From positions 25,059,082 through 25,123,081 of the forward strand of contig NC_058057.1 in the NCBI RefSeq assembly GCF_020085105.1: a stretch of DNA of 64,000 nt, read 5' to 3'. The translations under genes were made by a program, and so were the position numbers. The notes beneath the pieces are model-generated. The model was not told the DNA's origin and made no database searches. It was given only the letters and a program-made list of their open reading frames with translations. Source of the stretch: Siniperca chuatsi. Its lineage: Eukaryota > Chordata > Actinopteri > Centrarchiformes > Sinipercidae. Positions 46,797 through 59,344 of this stretch are shown here, piece after piece (positions within the stretch are counted from its first letter, which is position 1; every line of letters starts with the position of its first letter).

Positions 46797-49379
46797 ATGG
46801 AGCCCGTAGAAAGTGAACCCTTATCCAGCGATGAAACAAATCAGGAATACAGAGTGCAAGTAACGTCGAAGAAACAAGTAATAGTGCAGATAAATAAATA
46901 CAAAGACATTCTGAAGACAGCTCTCGACGGACAGCCGGACGTTGCAGAGGAGACGAGGCGAGTTTTACTGCAGGAGCTGCTGGCGGTGGGTCTGACTGTT
47001 TGTCTACTTCTTAATGTTACTAACTGTTAGCAAACTGTTCCGGTCAAGTATCAGATGACCGCTGAGTGTTGTTTTATAAAGACTTGTGTTACCACAAGTG
47101 CACAGAGTTCTCTATGGCATAGAGAATTCCACACCAAATCCCGTTCGAAATATCTGGTATTTAATGTTTAACGTTAATTTGCTATCAACATTCATACACA
47201 CCAACAAAACACTATTATAGGGCCATTTAATATTTGTTGAGATCAATTTCGGCTTAAAAGTAATAGAGGCAGCACTTTATTTGACTAAAATCTCAAGTTT
47301 GAATGTAGGCTAGCCAACTCGCTTGGTTAACACACATTAACAACAGCTAAAATCCATCTAATTAAGAGTTTAAGTTTTATCGTTATCTGTTCCTGTTTGG
47401 TGTCCTGATCGTATGCCGTATTGAAGAGGTTAGACTGTTGATAACATAATCTTGAAGGTTGAAGACAGAAGTTGGCATTCGAAGTTTATATCGACAGGTA
47501 TTGTATATGTGAATTAGTACAGTCTCATGAAAACTGGACTCACGAAGGTATCAAATTAGTTACATTGTCCCTCTATAATGCCTGGAAGAAACAAAGTCTC
47601 ACCAGCGAAATGACAACACTAAGTCCCTATAGGAAGTACAACACAGTAATTAAGCTAGAAAACATATGCAGTCCACAAGAGTAAAGGTAAAAAGAGTAGA
47701 GTAGTAGGCTACATAACTGTTAGCACAATAATAATTTAACAGTTACCAGGCAACACATTAAGCTCAGACAGCTTGTATAATGGCTAGCTTGATCAACACT
47801 AAACTGATCACATAAAAAAAACTAATTTAACATCTCAAATAAAAAACGACAGTCACAAAATAGCTATAAGAAATGGAGTACATACAGTGTAAACCTTAAG
47901 ATATTAAGTTCATTAACATCTATTCAGTCATACTGAGAAACGTAACAGATAAATTAGCTTTCCATTTCCATTTTCTCTGTTTCTTAGAGTCAGTCACTTA
48001 CAGCTGCAACTGTTCCTGTTGAAGCCACTTTGTACCTGAGTTAGTGCAATAGCAACACGTTAGAGCTCCTGGGGGACTAGGATTATAAGTGTGCTGGGAT
48101 ACTAGGATTAGAACCTTCATTATGGTTCACATTGTGTACACTATTATGAAACAAACAACCATGACTTATCTTAACATGTATTAGAGACACACAGCAACTG
48201 TCCTTCATGCCCTAAACTATTGCAAAGAGGGCCTTGTTTTAACCCTCAAACAATGCATGTTGGGAAGTCTGCTAATTTGCTTATCATGACATTTTAGAGA
48301 CCAAATGATTAATCAAGAAAATAATTTGCAGATTAATCAATAATAAAAAATAATGCTTAGTTGCAGGCCTAGAAACGTGCAGCCCTAGGAATAATGCAGT
48401 TATAATGTATTGCAGCTGTATTATGGACACCTTGTTCGATGTAAACTGCTGACTAAACTGTATTTGTATCTGCGCAGAACTTTGAGGCGGCTGTTCAGGA
48501 CAACGTGTTGGTGGACGGACAGCCTTGGGAGGATGCACCTGTAGTTGAAGGTTCCACTTCAAACTCTATAAAATGTGTTTTAACAGCGTAAGGGTTACAT
48601 TAAATCCCTAATCAGGAAAAAGTGTTAAAGCCCTGTTTAATAAACTACAGTTTCTGCTTCTCCTTCCACCACTAACGCACTCAGCAGAGGATGAGGCTGT
48701 TGATCTGGAAAGCCTGCTGGATGACACCATCGTTGAGACCACAAGGAGGCGCCGTACGTACCCAAGGCGGATCCTGCCTCATGTAGTCCACTCCCTCAAA
48801 GCTGAACGTAAACTCATGGTGGGTGTCACAGTAGCTTTGTCTTTGTTTAGATCTGATACATGTGCAGTAAAGTGTGTGGGTGGTGTTGGGCCTGAGACAC
48901 ACTGACTGCTCAGTTTCATGGAATAAACACAGAGTGCGAGGAAAACACTTCACAGCTCAAAAACATACATTGGGATTAAAAAACAGATATCTATATCATA
49001 TATCAATCACAGATTGATGTTCAGTCTGGCAAATGACAAACTTTATACATATTGCGAATTAATATTTAGGTAAACAGTAAAATAAACTAATATCAGTTAC
49101 ATAATGTTGAGTGAGAAATTAATTGAATTAATACAGGTTTAATTTAATTATCAATGGAAGGAAATCCATTGGGTGAAGGTGAAAAACAAGTAAATAATAC
49201 ACAAAGAGAAAACAACAATTGAAACAGACAATACAAAAACTGTGCAGCATCCAGAGCTGCTGTGTCCTGTGTCCACTTTCCTGACAGCTGCTGTTTGTTT
49301 TCCAGGGGCTGTACGAGCACGCAGTCAAACCTCAAGAGGTGGTCAAAGATCCTGATCAAGGTTGTTACCTCTAATCACT

Positions 49380-49410
<31 letters not shown>

Positions 49411-49670
49411 TCGTTCTAATTTGAGCGTTAGTGTTCTCTGGTGTTCTGAAAAGATGCTTTAGGACAAAAATGTTTGAGAGTTATGTGAGAAAAATGTCTT
49501 TGTTCTGTTGATGTTGCCATGTTCACCGAACGCACATAAGCATATAAATAGTGAAAGAGACTATTATCACTATCATTTATAAAATAATTTTGTGTTGCTG
49601 TTGGTAATATTTCTCTCTGGTTAAAAGCAATATTTGAAACATTGAATACCCACTCCTTTGGGTACATACA

Positions 49671-49704
<34 letters not shown>

Positions 49705-52297
49705 GTATACACACACACACTATATGTACAGGACATACTGGACATTTACTTCTTGTATGATAATCAGGAAGAACTACTTCTCTTTAAGATGGACATTTGA
49801 AAGTTTCACCCTCCCTGAACTGAAACACCTAAAAGCATCAGTGCTTTTTGTTCACCTTGGGAGTTTCAGTACACAACAGAGCCACGATTGTGAAAAAATA
49901 TGGCGGAACGGTTGTGGATACATCATGAAACGATACTGTAGTTTATCTGCAGAGTTAAAGGTGTCCTGTGGAGTTTTCTTATAAACAAAGTTTCTGTTTA
50001 CATTCAGTGTAATTGTACAGTCACCAAAACACATTGTGTGTATCCTTGAGGAACAAACCTCATCATAATCCTCCTTCATCATAAAACACTTGCAAAGCAG
50101 ATTTTTCTTGCACGTTTGAAACCTGCAGTGTTTACATCCATGTTGACTAGCTTGTAGTCTTCTTCTTCACTGCCTTTGTTGGCACATCAGTGTGTTTCTT
50201 GACACATTGCAGCTTTTGATCAGTGGAATGTATATCACTTCACCCCCGTGTAAGTGCATGTGCGTCCTTGTGGGCGTGCACGGAGCAAACAAAACAGGGA
50301 CCCACATGTGAAAACATCACTCCAAAGCTTTAATGGTGGTCAAAAACTCCACAGGAAATCTGTAAGTATTAACAGTCATTTTGGAGGCAGAGAAGAAGGG
50401 TTAGTGAGGTGTTTTCTTGTCTTTTTTAAGAGACAAAATGGCAGCATTAGCAAAACAATTACAAACCAGTATGTGTAATGAACACATTATTCCTCCAGCT
50501 GTCCAGTTGATGTTTGGGGAGAAACCCATACTGTCATAAAAAAAATCTGTTTTTTTTAATGGAGTTTGCGCTCATGGACTGTAATGCATAAGAGTGGAAT
50601 ACGGTTCATTGTTTTGATTGATTAGTAGTTTGATTATTTAATATGTGATTGTGCATACATTTCCCACACATTTGTGATATCAATATAGGAATGTGCGCTC
50701 TCAGCCTGTGGTTATCCTACTTGGGCTATCAACAAAGTTAAAAGAGCCAAAAAACAGGACAAAAGTGTAACTGAACCAAGAAGGAACGGTGTCTCCATTC
50801 CTTATGTGTCTGGACTGTCTGAAAAACTACAAAGGATCTGTAGACAGCACGATGTTCCTGTCTTCTTTAAACCAGGCAACACTTTAAGACAGAAACTTGT
50901 TCACCCTAAGGACAGGTTACCCACACAGAAACAGAGCAATGTTGTCTACTCCATTCAGTGCAGTGAGGAAAACTGCAAAGAACGGTACATAGGCGAAACC
51001 AAACAGCCACTTCACAGAAGACTTTATCAGCACAGACGACACGCTAACTCAGGATTACAGAGCGCCGTGCATTTGCATTTAAAAGCTACAAACCGCACAT
51101 TTGAAGACAGCGAGGTGAAGATTCTTAGTAGAGAGAAGAGTTGGTTTGAACGGGGCGTCAAGGAAGCCATTTTTGTGAAGAAAGAGAACCCCTCTTTGAA
51201 CAGAAATGGTGGTCTGAGATTTAATCTGCCCAAAGTCTATCAGAGTGTATTATCACCTTGGTCACGCCTATCACATGCTAATCAGGCACTTAGCAGCGAT
51301 GAAGTAGATGCAGCCAGAGAACAATAGGCCTGATTACTGATTACTGGGCCATCTTGAAACTATTAGGTCAGTTTCAGGTGAAACTAGCTATTTACAGATA
51401 CTCAGGCAGATTCCTTCCTGAGGGCAGGGCTTATGTAACTCAGAGTAGTTTAAATTTCCAGTTCCCGTCCAATTTTTTCACAATTGAGAATGACTTCCGG
51501 ATGGGAGCCGAAACGTCTTGATTCTGAAAACAGTGTCCAGATGACTACGACTGAAACCTTTTCTACGATAGAACACTCCTGGACGAATGAGGGACTACAC
51601 CGTATCAATATAGGAAAATATCCTACACTGATGTATATACAGTATATTGTGAGTCCTCCAAGTAAAACTGACTAACCTACAAGTAGTAACAGCAATGTTG
51701 GAACTTTGATAATATTGAATTTGTTCTTGGCAACAAAAAAAAACATGCCAGTGTCTAAAGTTCACACATGATGCTTGTAGCCTTAAGAGTGGACAAACAA
51801 ACCAAACCAGTCGCAGCTAACAAGCAGTCTGCAGTTTACCCAGTGTAACGTTACTGTTCTTGTGTTTGCGTTTCAACAGAGAGCATCATGAACGATTTGT
51901 CAGCAGCAGCTCCTGGAATGGTGAAGCAGGCCATCCAGGTCATAAAGGTAACACACACGCGTGAACACACCAAAGCTGCGTCAAGTTTGATCTGCGAATG
52001 TACATTTTACAGATGCTTTATTGACACGTGTATTTTTTTTATCTGTAGTCAATCAACACTCTACAGAAACAAGCCGAAGGCCTCTGTGAGATCCTCAACA
52101 TGAAACCGAGTCACGCCACTCTGGAGATCCACAGGGAAGTTTTTGGTTTTAACAGCCAATCAGACGCTCCCTTGCCTCGTGTGAATGGAGCTACGAGGAA
52201 CAGGCAGCCCATCAAGAGAACCGTAGAGGAAGCAGCAGCCACAGACTGCTATGTGCCTCTCAGTGAGAAACCTGTGGGAGAGGACAAGCCAGAGTGA
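46797..52297 (+). CDS. nsl1: NSL1, MIS12 kinetochore complex component
   Basis: Subunit of the MIS12 (KMN) complex, which links the inner centromere to the NDC80 complex in mitosis. Exons: 46797-46985, 48478-48550, 48688-48818, 49306-49360, 51880-51947, 52049-52297. All are GT-AG and in phase, giving 254 aa; human has about 281. Blocks that fit the family are YRVQVTSKKQV, NFEAAVQDNVLVDGQPW, RRRRTYPRRILPHVVHSLKAE and the helix SIMNDLSAAAPGMVKQAIQVIK. The C-terminal third is poorly conserved, ending EKPVGEDKPE. An in-frame ATG at 46761 would add 12 residues, but the ATG at 46797 has the better Kozak context (aagATGg). The gene starts from the promoter shared with tatdn3. Intron 4 carries a Penelope-like element. 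Confidence 0.9.
49383..49410. repeat. (CA)n microsatellite in nsl1 intron 4
   Basis: Pure CA run 22 bases after exon 4. Confidence 0.95.
49672..49726. repeat. (TA)n(CA)n microsatellite in nsl1 intron 4
   Basis: TA run at 49672-49703 followed by a short CA run. It gives the low-complexity Tyr-Ile frames seen on both strands. Confidence 0.95.
50695..51620 (+). mobile_element. Penelope-like element, 3' part with GIY-YIG endonuclease
   Basis: The open frame at 50806-51327 (173 codons) continues from residues readable from about 50697 (ALSACGYPTWAINKVKRA). It encodes the C-terminal half of a Penelope-like polyprotein: a linker (HDVPVFFKPGNTLRQKL), then a GIY-YIG nuclease with VVYSIQC, RYIGETKQPLHRRLYQH and the downstream FERGVKEAIFVKKENPSLN. 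In this family the nuclease follows a telomerase-like reverse transcriptase, which is missing here, so the copy is 5'-truncated. The terminal segment after the stop, near 51480-51605, matches the ends of the copy at 19500-20106. It sits in nsl1 intron 4 in the sense orientation. The nuclease frame is uninterrupted, so the insertion is fairly recent. Confidence 0.87.
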
Positions 52298-53727
52298 CCC
52301 CTCCTGCTACCATCACCATCAGAGCACCATCAAGATGGTGTGATGTTTCGGACTAATTAGTTTTTTGTTTTGCACAGTTTTGTTATTCTTTTAAAGAATA
52401 GAAAGCAGAGGTTAACACATGACTCTTGAGGTTTATTCATTTTAAACATAGTGAAATATTTTCTCCAACATGTATAGTAAAGGTTCCTTGTCTCACATTT
52501 GGACATGAATATGTAATATTAATGGTGAGACATAACTACAATTCTCATAAACAAAGAACTATTGTTCCCTAGCAGCCTCTACATTCCGACTGCTGGATCG
52601 TACAAAACCACAAGAGGGCGCAAAGCAAATGGCACAAGTCGTCTTTAATGAAGCCAAACAGATGTTTCAGTGACATGTGGGACAGTGTTACACCTGAGAC
52701 TGGTTCTCCTAGTGACAAGCGAGCCTGATGAAGCATACACAAAACGGGTTGCTTGCTCTTCCATTTGCAAACGTTTTTCTGTGGTGTGCAGCAACCCCCT
52801 TCTTACGTTTTGATTCTCGTCATATTGCTTCCTCTTGACCGGGACCCGTTTGAATTATACAACAGACAGAGGACTTATCATTTTCTTAGTACATACCCCA
52901 GTGTATTACAATTAATGTGAAAGTAATTACCATACTAACATTCTCAAACCATATTAAGCTTGTCTGGTTTAGAAGAAGTATTTAAACAATGTCATAAATT
53001 TAAGTCAGAGATTTAACAGCTGCAATTTGCCACTGAAACAATCATCTGAATTTGTGAAAAAAGAAAGTTAAATATCGTAATAGTCTTTAGGACTAAACTG
53101 AATCAGTTGAAGTCCTAAAAGAGACTGTTGACTCCTGATCTTATCCTGTTCATACTGTATAAAACTACATTTCCAGAGACTTTGTACTTTCTCCCAGCTC
53201 TGTCCTTTTTAAACATTTTGAATATATCCTGTTGGTTCATCTTTACATGTTATGGTCACTTTAAGAACCGGTAAAGACATGTATTGGAAATATAAAGTTG
53301 TTGTTGTTTTTTTTAAAACAATGTACACTCTATCTGTCCTGTACCCTTTTTTAAGTAGAATAATGCCAGCCTTATGGCATTATTCTATATTTTTCTTATT
53401 GTCAACAAATTATAATAAAATAACCAAAACCATGTTTGTCCGTCTCAATACTTTAAGACCTGTCTGCGGTTCTCACCCCAAAGCCTATTGGTACCTACTA
53501 AAGATGTTTCTCAAACAGGAGGAAATCGTGCATTAGTTGTGGACTATTTTAGTCTAGTGAGTATTCACAGCAGCAGGACGGTGTATGTGGCATTCAGTCA
53601 AAATAAACTACAGTGCCCTATGTTCATTGTAATGAAGGAATATGTCACCCAGTGCAACGGTGTGGATCAAGGATGTGTTTTGTCAGAAATCTCTGAGTCT
53701 ATGAAAACCCTGGTCAACTGTTGGCCC
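52298..53727. other. Spacer between nsl1 and batf3
   Basis: No gene recognised. It holds the nsl1 3' UTR and AT-rich DNA with short chance open frames. Confidence 0.5.
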
Positions 53728-53734
53728 TGAGTCA
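53728..53734. promoter_or_regulatory. AP-1 site upstream of batf3
   Basis: TGAGTCA, the perfect TPA-response core bound by JUN/BATF dimers, 208 bases before the batf3 ATG. It is followed by 'tgacttacgtga', a CRE-like half site. Confidence 0.55.
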
Positions 53735-53777
53735 TGTGACTTACGTGAACTGCCCTCGCTGCTTCTAAAACGGCAGC

Positions 53778-53812
53778 GAAATTGAAAAGAGAAAAGAAAG
53801 CTGAAGTGAAAC
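53778..53812. promoter_or_regulatory. IRF/ISRE-like GAAA cluster upstream of batf3
   Basis: GAAATTGAAA (53778-53787) fits the IRF consensus GAAANNGAAA. It is followed by more GAAA-rich sequence and GAAGTGAAAC at 53803-53812. The position, 124-158 bases before the ATG, suggests control by IRF factors. Confidence 0.55.
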
Positions 53813-53935
53813 TGCAGCCTGTTTTCTGCCTGGCTTGTTTTCACTGGACTCGATGCCCGGTCCACAAATGACACTTTTTAGAGCCAGTGTGCGGTGTGTT
53901 TTTCTCATTTTAATGCACCCTTTAAAAAATCTGTG

Positions 53936-54469
53936 ATGTCAGACTGTGATTCTTCCTGCCATCAGAATAATAGCAAGAATAACCACCTCTGTGAAGGATG
54001 TGAGGTAAGATCACACTAACATGCTGTCATTATGTCTGTATTTTCTTATCATCACAGGGACATGCTTTTTTTTTTTCTGGTGCAGCCTGCTCCCTCTCCC
54101 AAAGGGAGGTCAAAGGTCATGGTCATGCTGGCATACATGAGGGTTTGAACCAACATCTTGTTAAAGGGCAATCTTTGTAGTCAACTTGTTCAAAAGTGTT
54201 CAAAATCAAGTTTGTTTTGTGTGTGAAAAAGATGAGAATGTTTTATTGTCTGTGTCTGCTTAGATTGAATGTGAATTTATTTCTGCCAAATGAAAATGAA
54301 ATTGGAAATCTGGTTGCAATGATGCATAAAAAACTTAAGTTTGGCTAGTTACATTTAAACTTGAAAACTTAAGTTCGGCTAGTCACATGTTTAACTTAAG
54401 TTAAACTGCAAACATGTGACTAGCCGAATGAATGAATAGAAGACTGAATTTAACTGTTTATCATATAAA

Positions 54470-54500
<31 letters not shown>

Positions 54501-54610
54501 AGGGTTCAGAGGATGGAGGCAGAAGGCTGAAGAGGAGAGAGAAGAACAGAGTCGCAGCCCAGAAAAGCCGGAAGAGACAAACACAGAGAGCTGACCTTTT
54601 GCATGAGGTG

Positions 54611-54649
<39 letters not shown>

Positions 54650-55779
54650 ATGTCTTGTACTTCCACCTTTGAAAGGACCAATTGCAGACCTTGAGAACGA
54701 GGACATTTTTTCTGTTCCTCACTGCTTCAAATGGCTGTCTGAGAGCTAAGACTTGGTTTCAGGGTTAAGGTTAGAATTCGGTTTAGGTTAAAAAAAAAAA
54801 AAGTACTCCAATGATTCAGTTATGCATTTCTATAAATTTGGAGTACTCAAAAGAGACAGATTAAAAAAAAAACAATGGCCAAAATCAACACTGCAGAGGC
54901 CGAGATATCTTGATTTTAATTGATCGAGCTAAGTCTCAACCCCAAAACGCGATAACCCAGACGGTATTATCAGGGCTTTTTTTCTCAAATTAAGAACTTC
55001 TGCAGAGGCACAGAAGACATGTCCCCATGACTAGTAATCTAATTTTGATGTGTAAAATTCAGGTTAAGGTTAGGATCCTGAATGCATTATGTCAGTGCAT
55101 ACCAGTATATCTGCACTAAATGTGAAAGAATCAAAAACTCAAAGTGATAAAATGCCCGTCTAAACTCTTCATTCAGTCATTCATCATTTCTGCCTCTTCC
55201 TGTTCTCCTCTTCCTTCTCTTTGTCTCTCTTTCCTTTTCTTTCTCCACTTGTCTCTTCCAGGCCTGTGAGCTGTTGGAGCAGAGGAACAGAGAGCTGAGG
55301 AGAGAGGTGTCTACAATATGCATTGTACAAAATGCATTCATCTTGGATATCATTTCTCCCTGCTGGGATTAGATCACATGTCGCCATGTTCTTGCTCGGT
55401 GTTCATCTGCCGCCGCCACTGCGCTAGTGTACACTTTGTTTGTAAAGTAAAGTTACACCAGAAAATCTTTATTTTATCTACGAACAAATATGAACTCCTT
55501 TAATTCAAAGTGGTTTGCATTGGACATAGAAGTGCATTAAAACAACATTTAAAAACAAAATGAAGAGGCAAAGAAAATCAAATATACACAGTAATTACAG
55601 CAATAAAGTAAATCTGCTGGTTGATTTGTCTGCAGGTGGATTCTCTGTTTGAGGAGCAGCGCCTGCTGACGGAGGCTCTCAGGGCCCATGAGCCCTTCTG
55701 TCCCATCATGCACTGCTCCTTTGCCTCCTCCACCTCGTCCAGCCTGCAGCCTGACACCATGGCAGCCCGCTCTGTCTGA
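53936..55779 (+). CDS. batf3: Basic leucine zipper transcription factor ATF-like 3
   Basis: AP-1 family bZIP repressor/activator that pairs with JUN and, in mammals, works with IRF8 in cDC1 dendritic cells. Exons: 53936-54004, 54503-54607, 55262-55306, 55636-55779; GT-AG, all phase 0, 120 aa (human about 127). Exon 2 holds the basic region KRREKNRVAAQKSRKRQTQRA. The zipper follows as LLHEACELLEQRNRELRREVDSLFEEQRLLTEAL, then HEPFCPIMHC, characteristic of BATF proteins. The zipper coding part, one exon in mammalian BATF genes as I recall, is split here by a 329-base intron after RELRRE. A poly(A) signal ATTAAA is at 56092-56097. BATF3 rather than BATF or BATF2 is chosen because of the short C-terminus and its position beside nsl1, as in human. 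Confidence 0.9.
54371..54430. repeat. Perfect inverted repeat in batf3 intron 1
   Basis: Arms of 19 bases at 54374-54392 (TTCGGCTAGTCACATGTTT) and 54410-54428 are exactly complementary, with a 17-base spacer that itself contains the palindrome 'aacttaagtt'. A diverged direct copy of the left arm lies at about 54339-54356. Confidence 0.85.
54471..54496. repeat. (TG)n microsatellite at the batf3 exon 2 acceptor
   Basis: TG run ending six bases before the exon 2 boundary (54503), serving as the polypyrimidine position; then TTTTAG. Confidence 0.95.
54608..54800 (+). repeat. (TG)n-linked telomere-like dispersed repeat in batf3 intron 2
   Basis: (TG)n at 54613-54648, then 'agaccttgagaacgaggaca', 'cttcaaatggctgtctgag' and 'gggttaaggttag'. 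A further piece at 55065-55105 ('aggttaaggttagg', 'atgcattatgtcag') looks like its end, separated by about 270 bases of inserted sequence. Confidence 0.65.
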
Positions 55780-57489
55780 GGCAAGCAATAATGTTTCAGA
55801 CCACAGTGATCAGTGCGGCTTGTTGTCTAGTTACCCGTTGTGTAATGCACCAGGAAAGCCCTCGAGGGCGCTGTTCACCATAATCAGCGAGAAAGTGGTG
55901 ATTCAACAGGTGCTGCTGAACTCTAGTGGCAACACGTAGAATCACAGTGAAGGGTGTCTCTGGTAGTTAAATCTTTTATGCAGAAGCTCATGTCTGTAAT
56001 GTAAATACAATGGATTTTACCACACTGTACATTTCCTTCCCATTACTGATACACATGGTTTGACTCCTCTTTAAGCTTGGAAGTGAAGGAAATTAAACAT
56101 TAAGTTCAAATTGTTGGACGCCATTCTTGAGTTGCAGAATGAATTCTTCCATTAGCCCATTTATTCCAAGTTTTTCTCTGTTACACGAGTGCATGACTTT
56201 GATTCTAGTCACAACTGTTTCAAAGAACCAAATACATATTTTCCTAAAAATAAAAGGAAAGTCATACAATTTGTATGATGTTTTAATCTGAGGAGTAAAA
56301 TCTTTTGCAATGTGTTCAGTTAGACACAATTGAAATAATGAAATCATCACAATCACTTTATAGTCATTTTTAGTATTATTAATTATGTGTTAGTTTATAT
56401 GACTGAGATATTGAGGTAGTATACTAACAAACGAATAAATAAAACAATAAAACCAAAAACAGAACTGCACTGGCGTTTGTTGAAAAATAGTTTCATAAGT
56501 ACCATAATGATTCATGCCAATGAACTGTACTGGAACATATATTGAACAAAAATTGTTTGGTTACACCACTTGACATTTTCAGTCTTCCCTTGTGGAGAAA
56601 GTACAGCAGAATCACTACAGAAAACCAGTTTACGTAGTTGTGACAATACATTGATGTATAGAAATGTGTAGTTTATTATTCATTAATTTTATATGTAGAT
56701 TTCTGTAAGAAAAACAGCAGTGTTATGATAGTATTGCAATAGTAAAAACGAAGCAAAGACATTTGCTCTCAAAACACTCGTGCTAGAGGTTTTAACCACC
56801 CTTTTGTTTAGTTGGTACCACTTCCTAACAGTGCATCCTTCATAAAGGGTCTACAAATTGTGAGTGTATTAATGTTAATAAATAATATATTTATGCTTAA
56901 TAAATCATCATAAGTCATTAAGAAGGTTTGCATTGCCAGAATGTAAAACATCCGATTGGCTGGTGTCGACTTGATGGTTAATTATAAGCGAGAAACCCAT
57001 CACCCTTTACTAACTTCTTAAATCCTGATTCTCCTCTTAAATCCTCTCTTAGGTTGGTTTAAAGTTAGAGAAAAACCTTTTCACTGTGTCTGCTTGTTCT
57101 AATACTTTATTAAAGTTGATGACAGTATGATTCTTACAGTGAGAGAAGTATTCAAACCCAGAAACGTCATGTTTTTTTAAAATTTTTTATGGCTGCATCA
57201 TTTCAGAAAATGGAAATATACCAGATGCCTGTTGTTTCGTTTGATTTACATTTCCATGAAATTCAGCCTGACATATGTAGCCTGGCATCACAAAATATGG
57301 GTTTGTGGATTTGAACACTGCTTTACCCAACTGTGGTCACTTCAGAGTTTTAGATCCTAATGACTTAGTAACATTTAGAACTGCAGACTTTGTGGTTTAT
57401 TAGAAAATACGTCATTAATAAGGGTTTTCTCATCATGTAAATCTACACCAGCCAAAGTGATTTTTCACTTATAGCAGTAATTGTTGTCA
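55780..57489. other. batf3 3' UTR and spacer, no gene recognised
   Basis: After the batf3 poly(A) signal at 56092 the sequence is AT-rich. No coding region, RNA gene or clear repeat was found. Confidence 0.5.
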
Positions 57490-57760
57490 GTATCAGAATC
57501 TGCTTTATTGCCAAGTAGATTTTCACATCCAGGGAATTTGCTTTGGTATAAAACAAGTTCTACAAAAGTGAAGGATTGCAAATATAAAACCTATATATAT
57601 AACATATATCAAAAATATGTAAAATATATGTGTTTTTAAAATGAAAAGAGCTGTACAGTGTTTGAAACGAAGAGGATGGGTTGTGCAAATATTCACAGTA
57701 TAAAGTATAAAGAATATGTGCAGAGATAATTATCCAAAAAATGGAACACAATGAGTCGGA
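57490..57760 (-). repeat. Possible SINE/LINE tail-like dispersed repeat
   Basis: 'agaatctgctttattgccaa' followed by 'ggaatttgctttggt' resembles a widespread teleost retroelement 3' end. Limits and class are uncertain. Confidence 0.4.
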
Positions 57761-58924
57761 TGTGGAGACTTTACGTTACATTGCAATTGTAATAGTGTTT
57801 GAAATTGTTTTAATTCATTTAAAAATTGTATAAAACATATTAAAAAACAGAAATGTAACACATTGCACTGAAGAGAAAGTAGAACATACTTTTGTTTTTT
57901 AATGCTTGAAATCATTCTTTATTGACCAGCAAGTATAAAAAACCACAAGAAGTCAGAGATATTTAAAAACCACAGTGATTAATGAAGTCAGCATTATGGT
58001 AAGTGATGTATTGTATGTATGTATGCTCACCAACATCATTGATTATGTTGCAAAAAAAAAAAAAGGTCTTCTGGGATGTTACTTCATTTTACTGAAGCTT
58101 TTGAGGTCATTTGAAGTCACAGACATGTGAGAGTGGATCCATAATCTCTCACCTGCATCAGAATAGAAACCTGGGGTTTGGTTACGTTGGAGGACACTCA
58201 CCGAAAGTAATAGTTCCCTTATTTGGCCACAATCACATCAAACTTAATCGTCTCACTGTATCTGTTTCATTTTTCCTTCCTCTTCCATGCTGAGATGAAT
58301 GAAAAGTTCCTCTTGATGTACGGCATGCTGACACAAACCAACTGCGGCGAACTAAACCATTTGCAGACTTCTGGGAAACTGGGCTGACAATTATTTTTCA
58401 AAAGCCTTTTTATGGATTCCTGGAAGAAATTTAAAAAAAAAAAAGAATAATACATGTGGGGAAGAGTCTGTTTTCAATGCTTGAGTGTAGAACGAACAGC
58501 TGGTCTTTAGGTGGAGACACAACAGGAAGCTGCATGGCAAGCCTTTGAAAATACAAATAGATTAATTAATAAATTATAATATAATTATATATATAAATAA
58601 TTGCTGTTAGATGTGATGCAGGAAATCCCCCAGTTGTAAAATAATCTTTACATACAACATCTAAGTTTTTGTGTAGTTCTGAAACTGGATATTTATGTCA
58701 AAATTTTTTGGGGAAACTGCAAAAAAGCAGCAAAAACAGCGTACAAAGAGAATATTAATTCTAACAATAAAAAGGCTAATTGTGCTGCGTTGGTGAGTAG
58801 GAACAGTTTAGACTGCTCTGCCTTTTCTACATGTTACTTTGTGAAAATGTTTCAGTGATAATTTTGAGTTACCATGTTGATTGGAAAGTTGTATGTCGAC
58901 TCACTGACCGAGTGCTGCTGTTCA
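57761..58924. other. Spacer, no feature recognised
   Basis: AT-rich, with poly-A runs at 58053 and 58431. Only short chance open frames. Confidence 0.45.
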
Positions 58925-59344
58925 AAGCTACTCCAAAGTGCCAAAAGTATGTAGGCACCTCAGTCCACATACTGGAGCTGTTGGTCGTGGTTTGGTCTAG
59001 GCCCCTATTTCAGTGAAGGAAGGTCCATAAACAAATGGTTTTCCCAGTTTGGTGTGGAAGAACTTGACTGGCCTGCACAGAGGCCCTGAACTCAACCCCG
59101 TCCAACACCTTTGGGATGAACTGAACACCGACTGTGAGCCAGGTGTTATCACCCAACATCAGTGTTGGACCTCACTGATGCTCTTGCGGCTGAATGGGAG
59201 CAAATTCCTGCAGCCAGGTTCCAACATCTGGTGGAAAGACTGAAACCAGCAGAGTGGAGGCTGTTGTAGCAGCAGATTAACGCTGTCGCTCCACTTTGTG
59301 CTTCTCATGTATTACTTTCGAGTCACGGAGCTAATCATCTGTTT

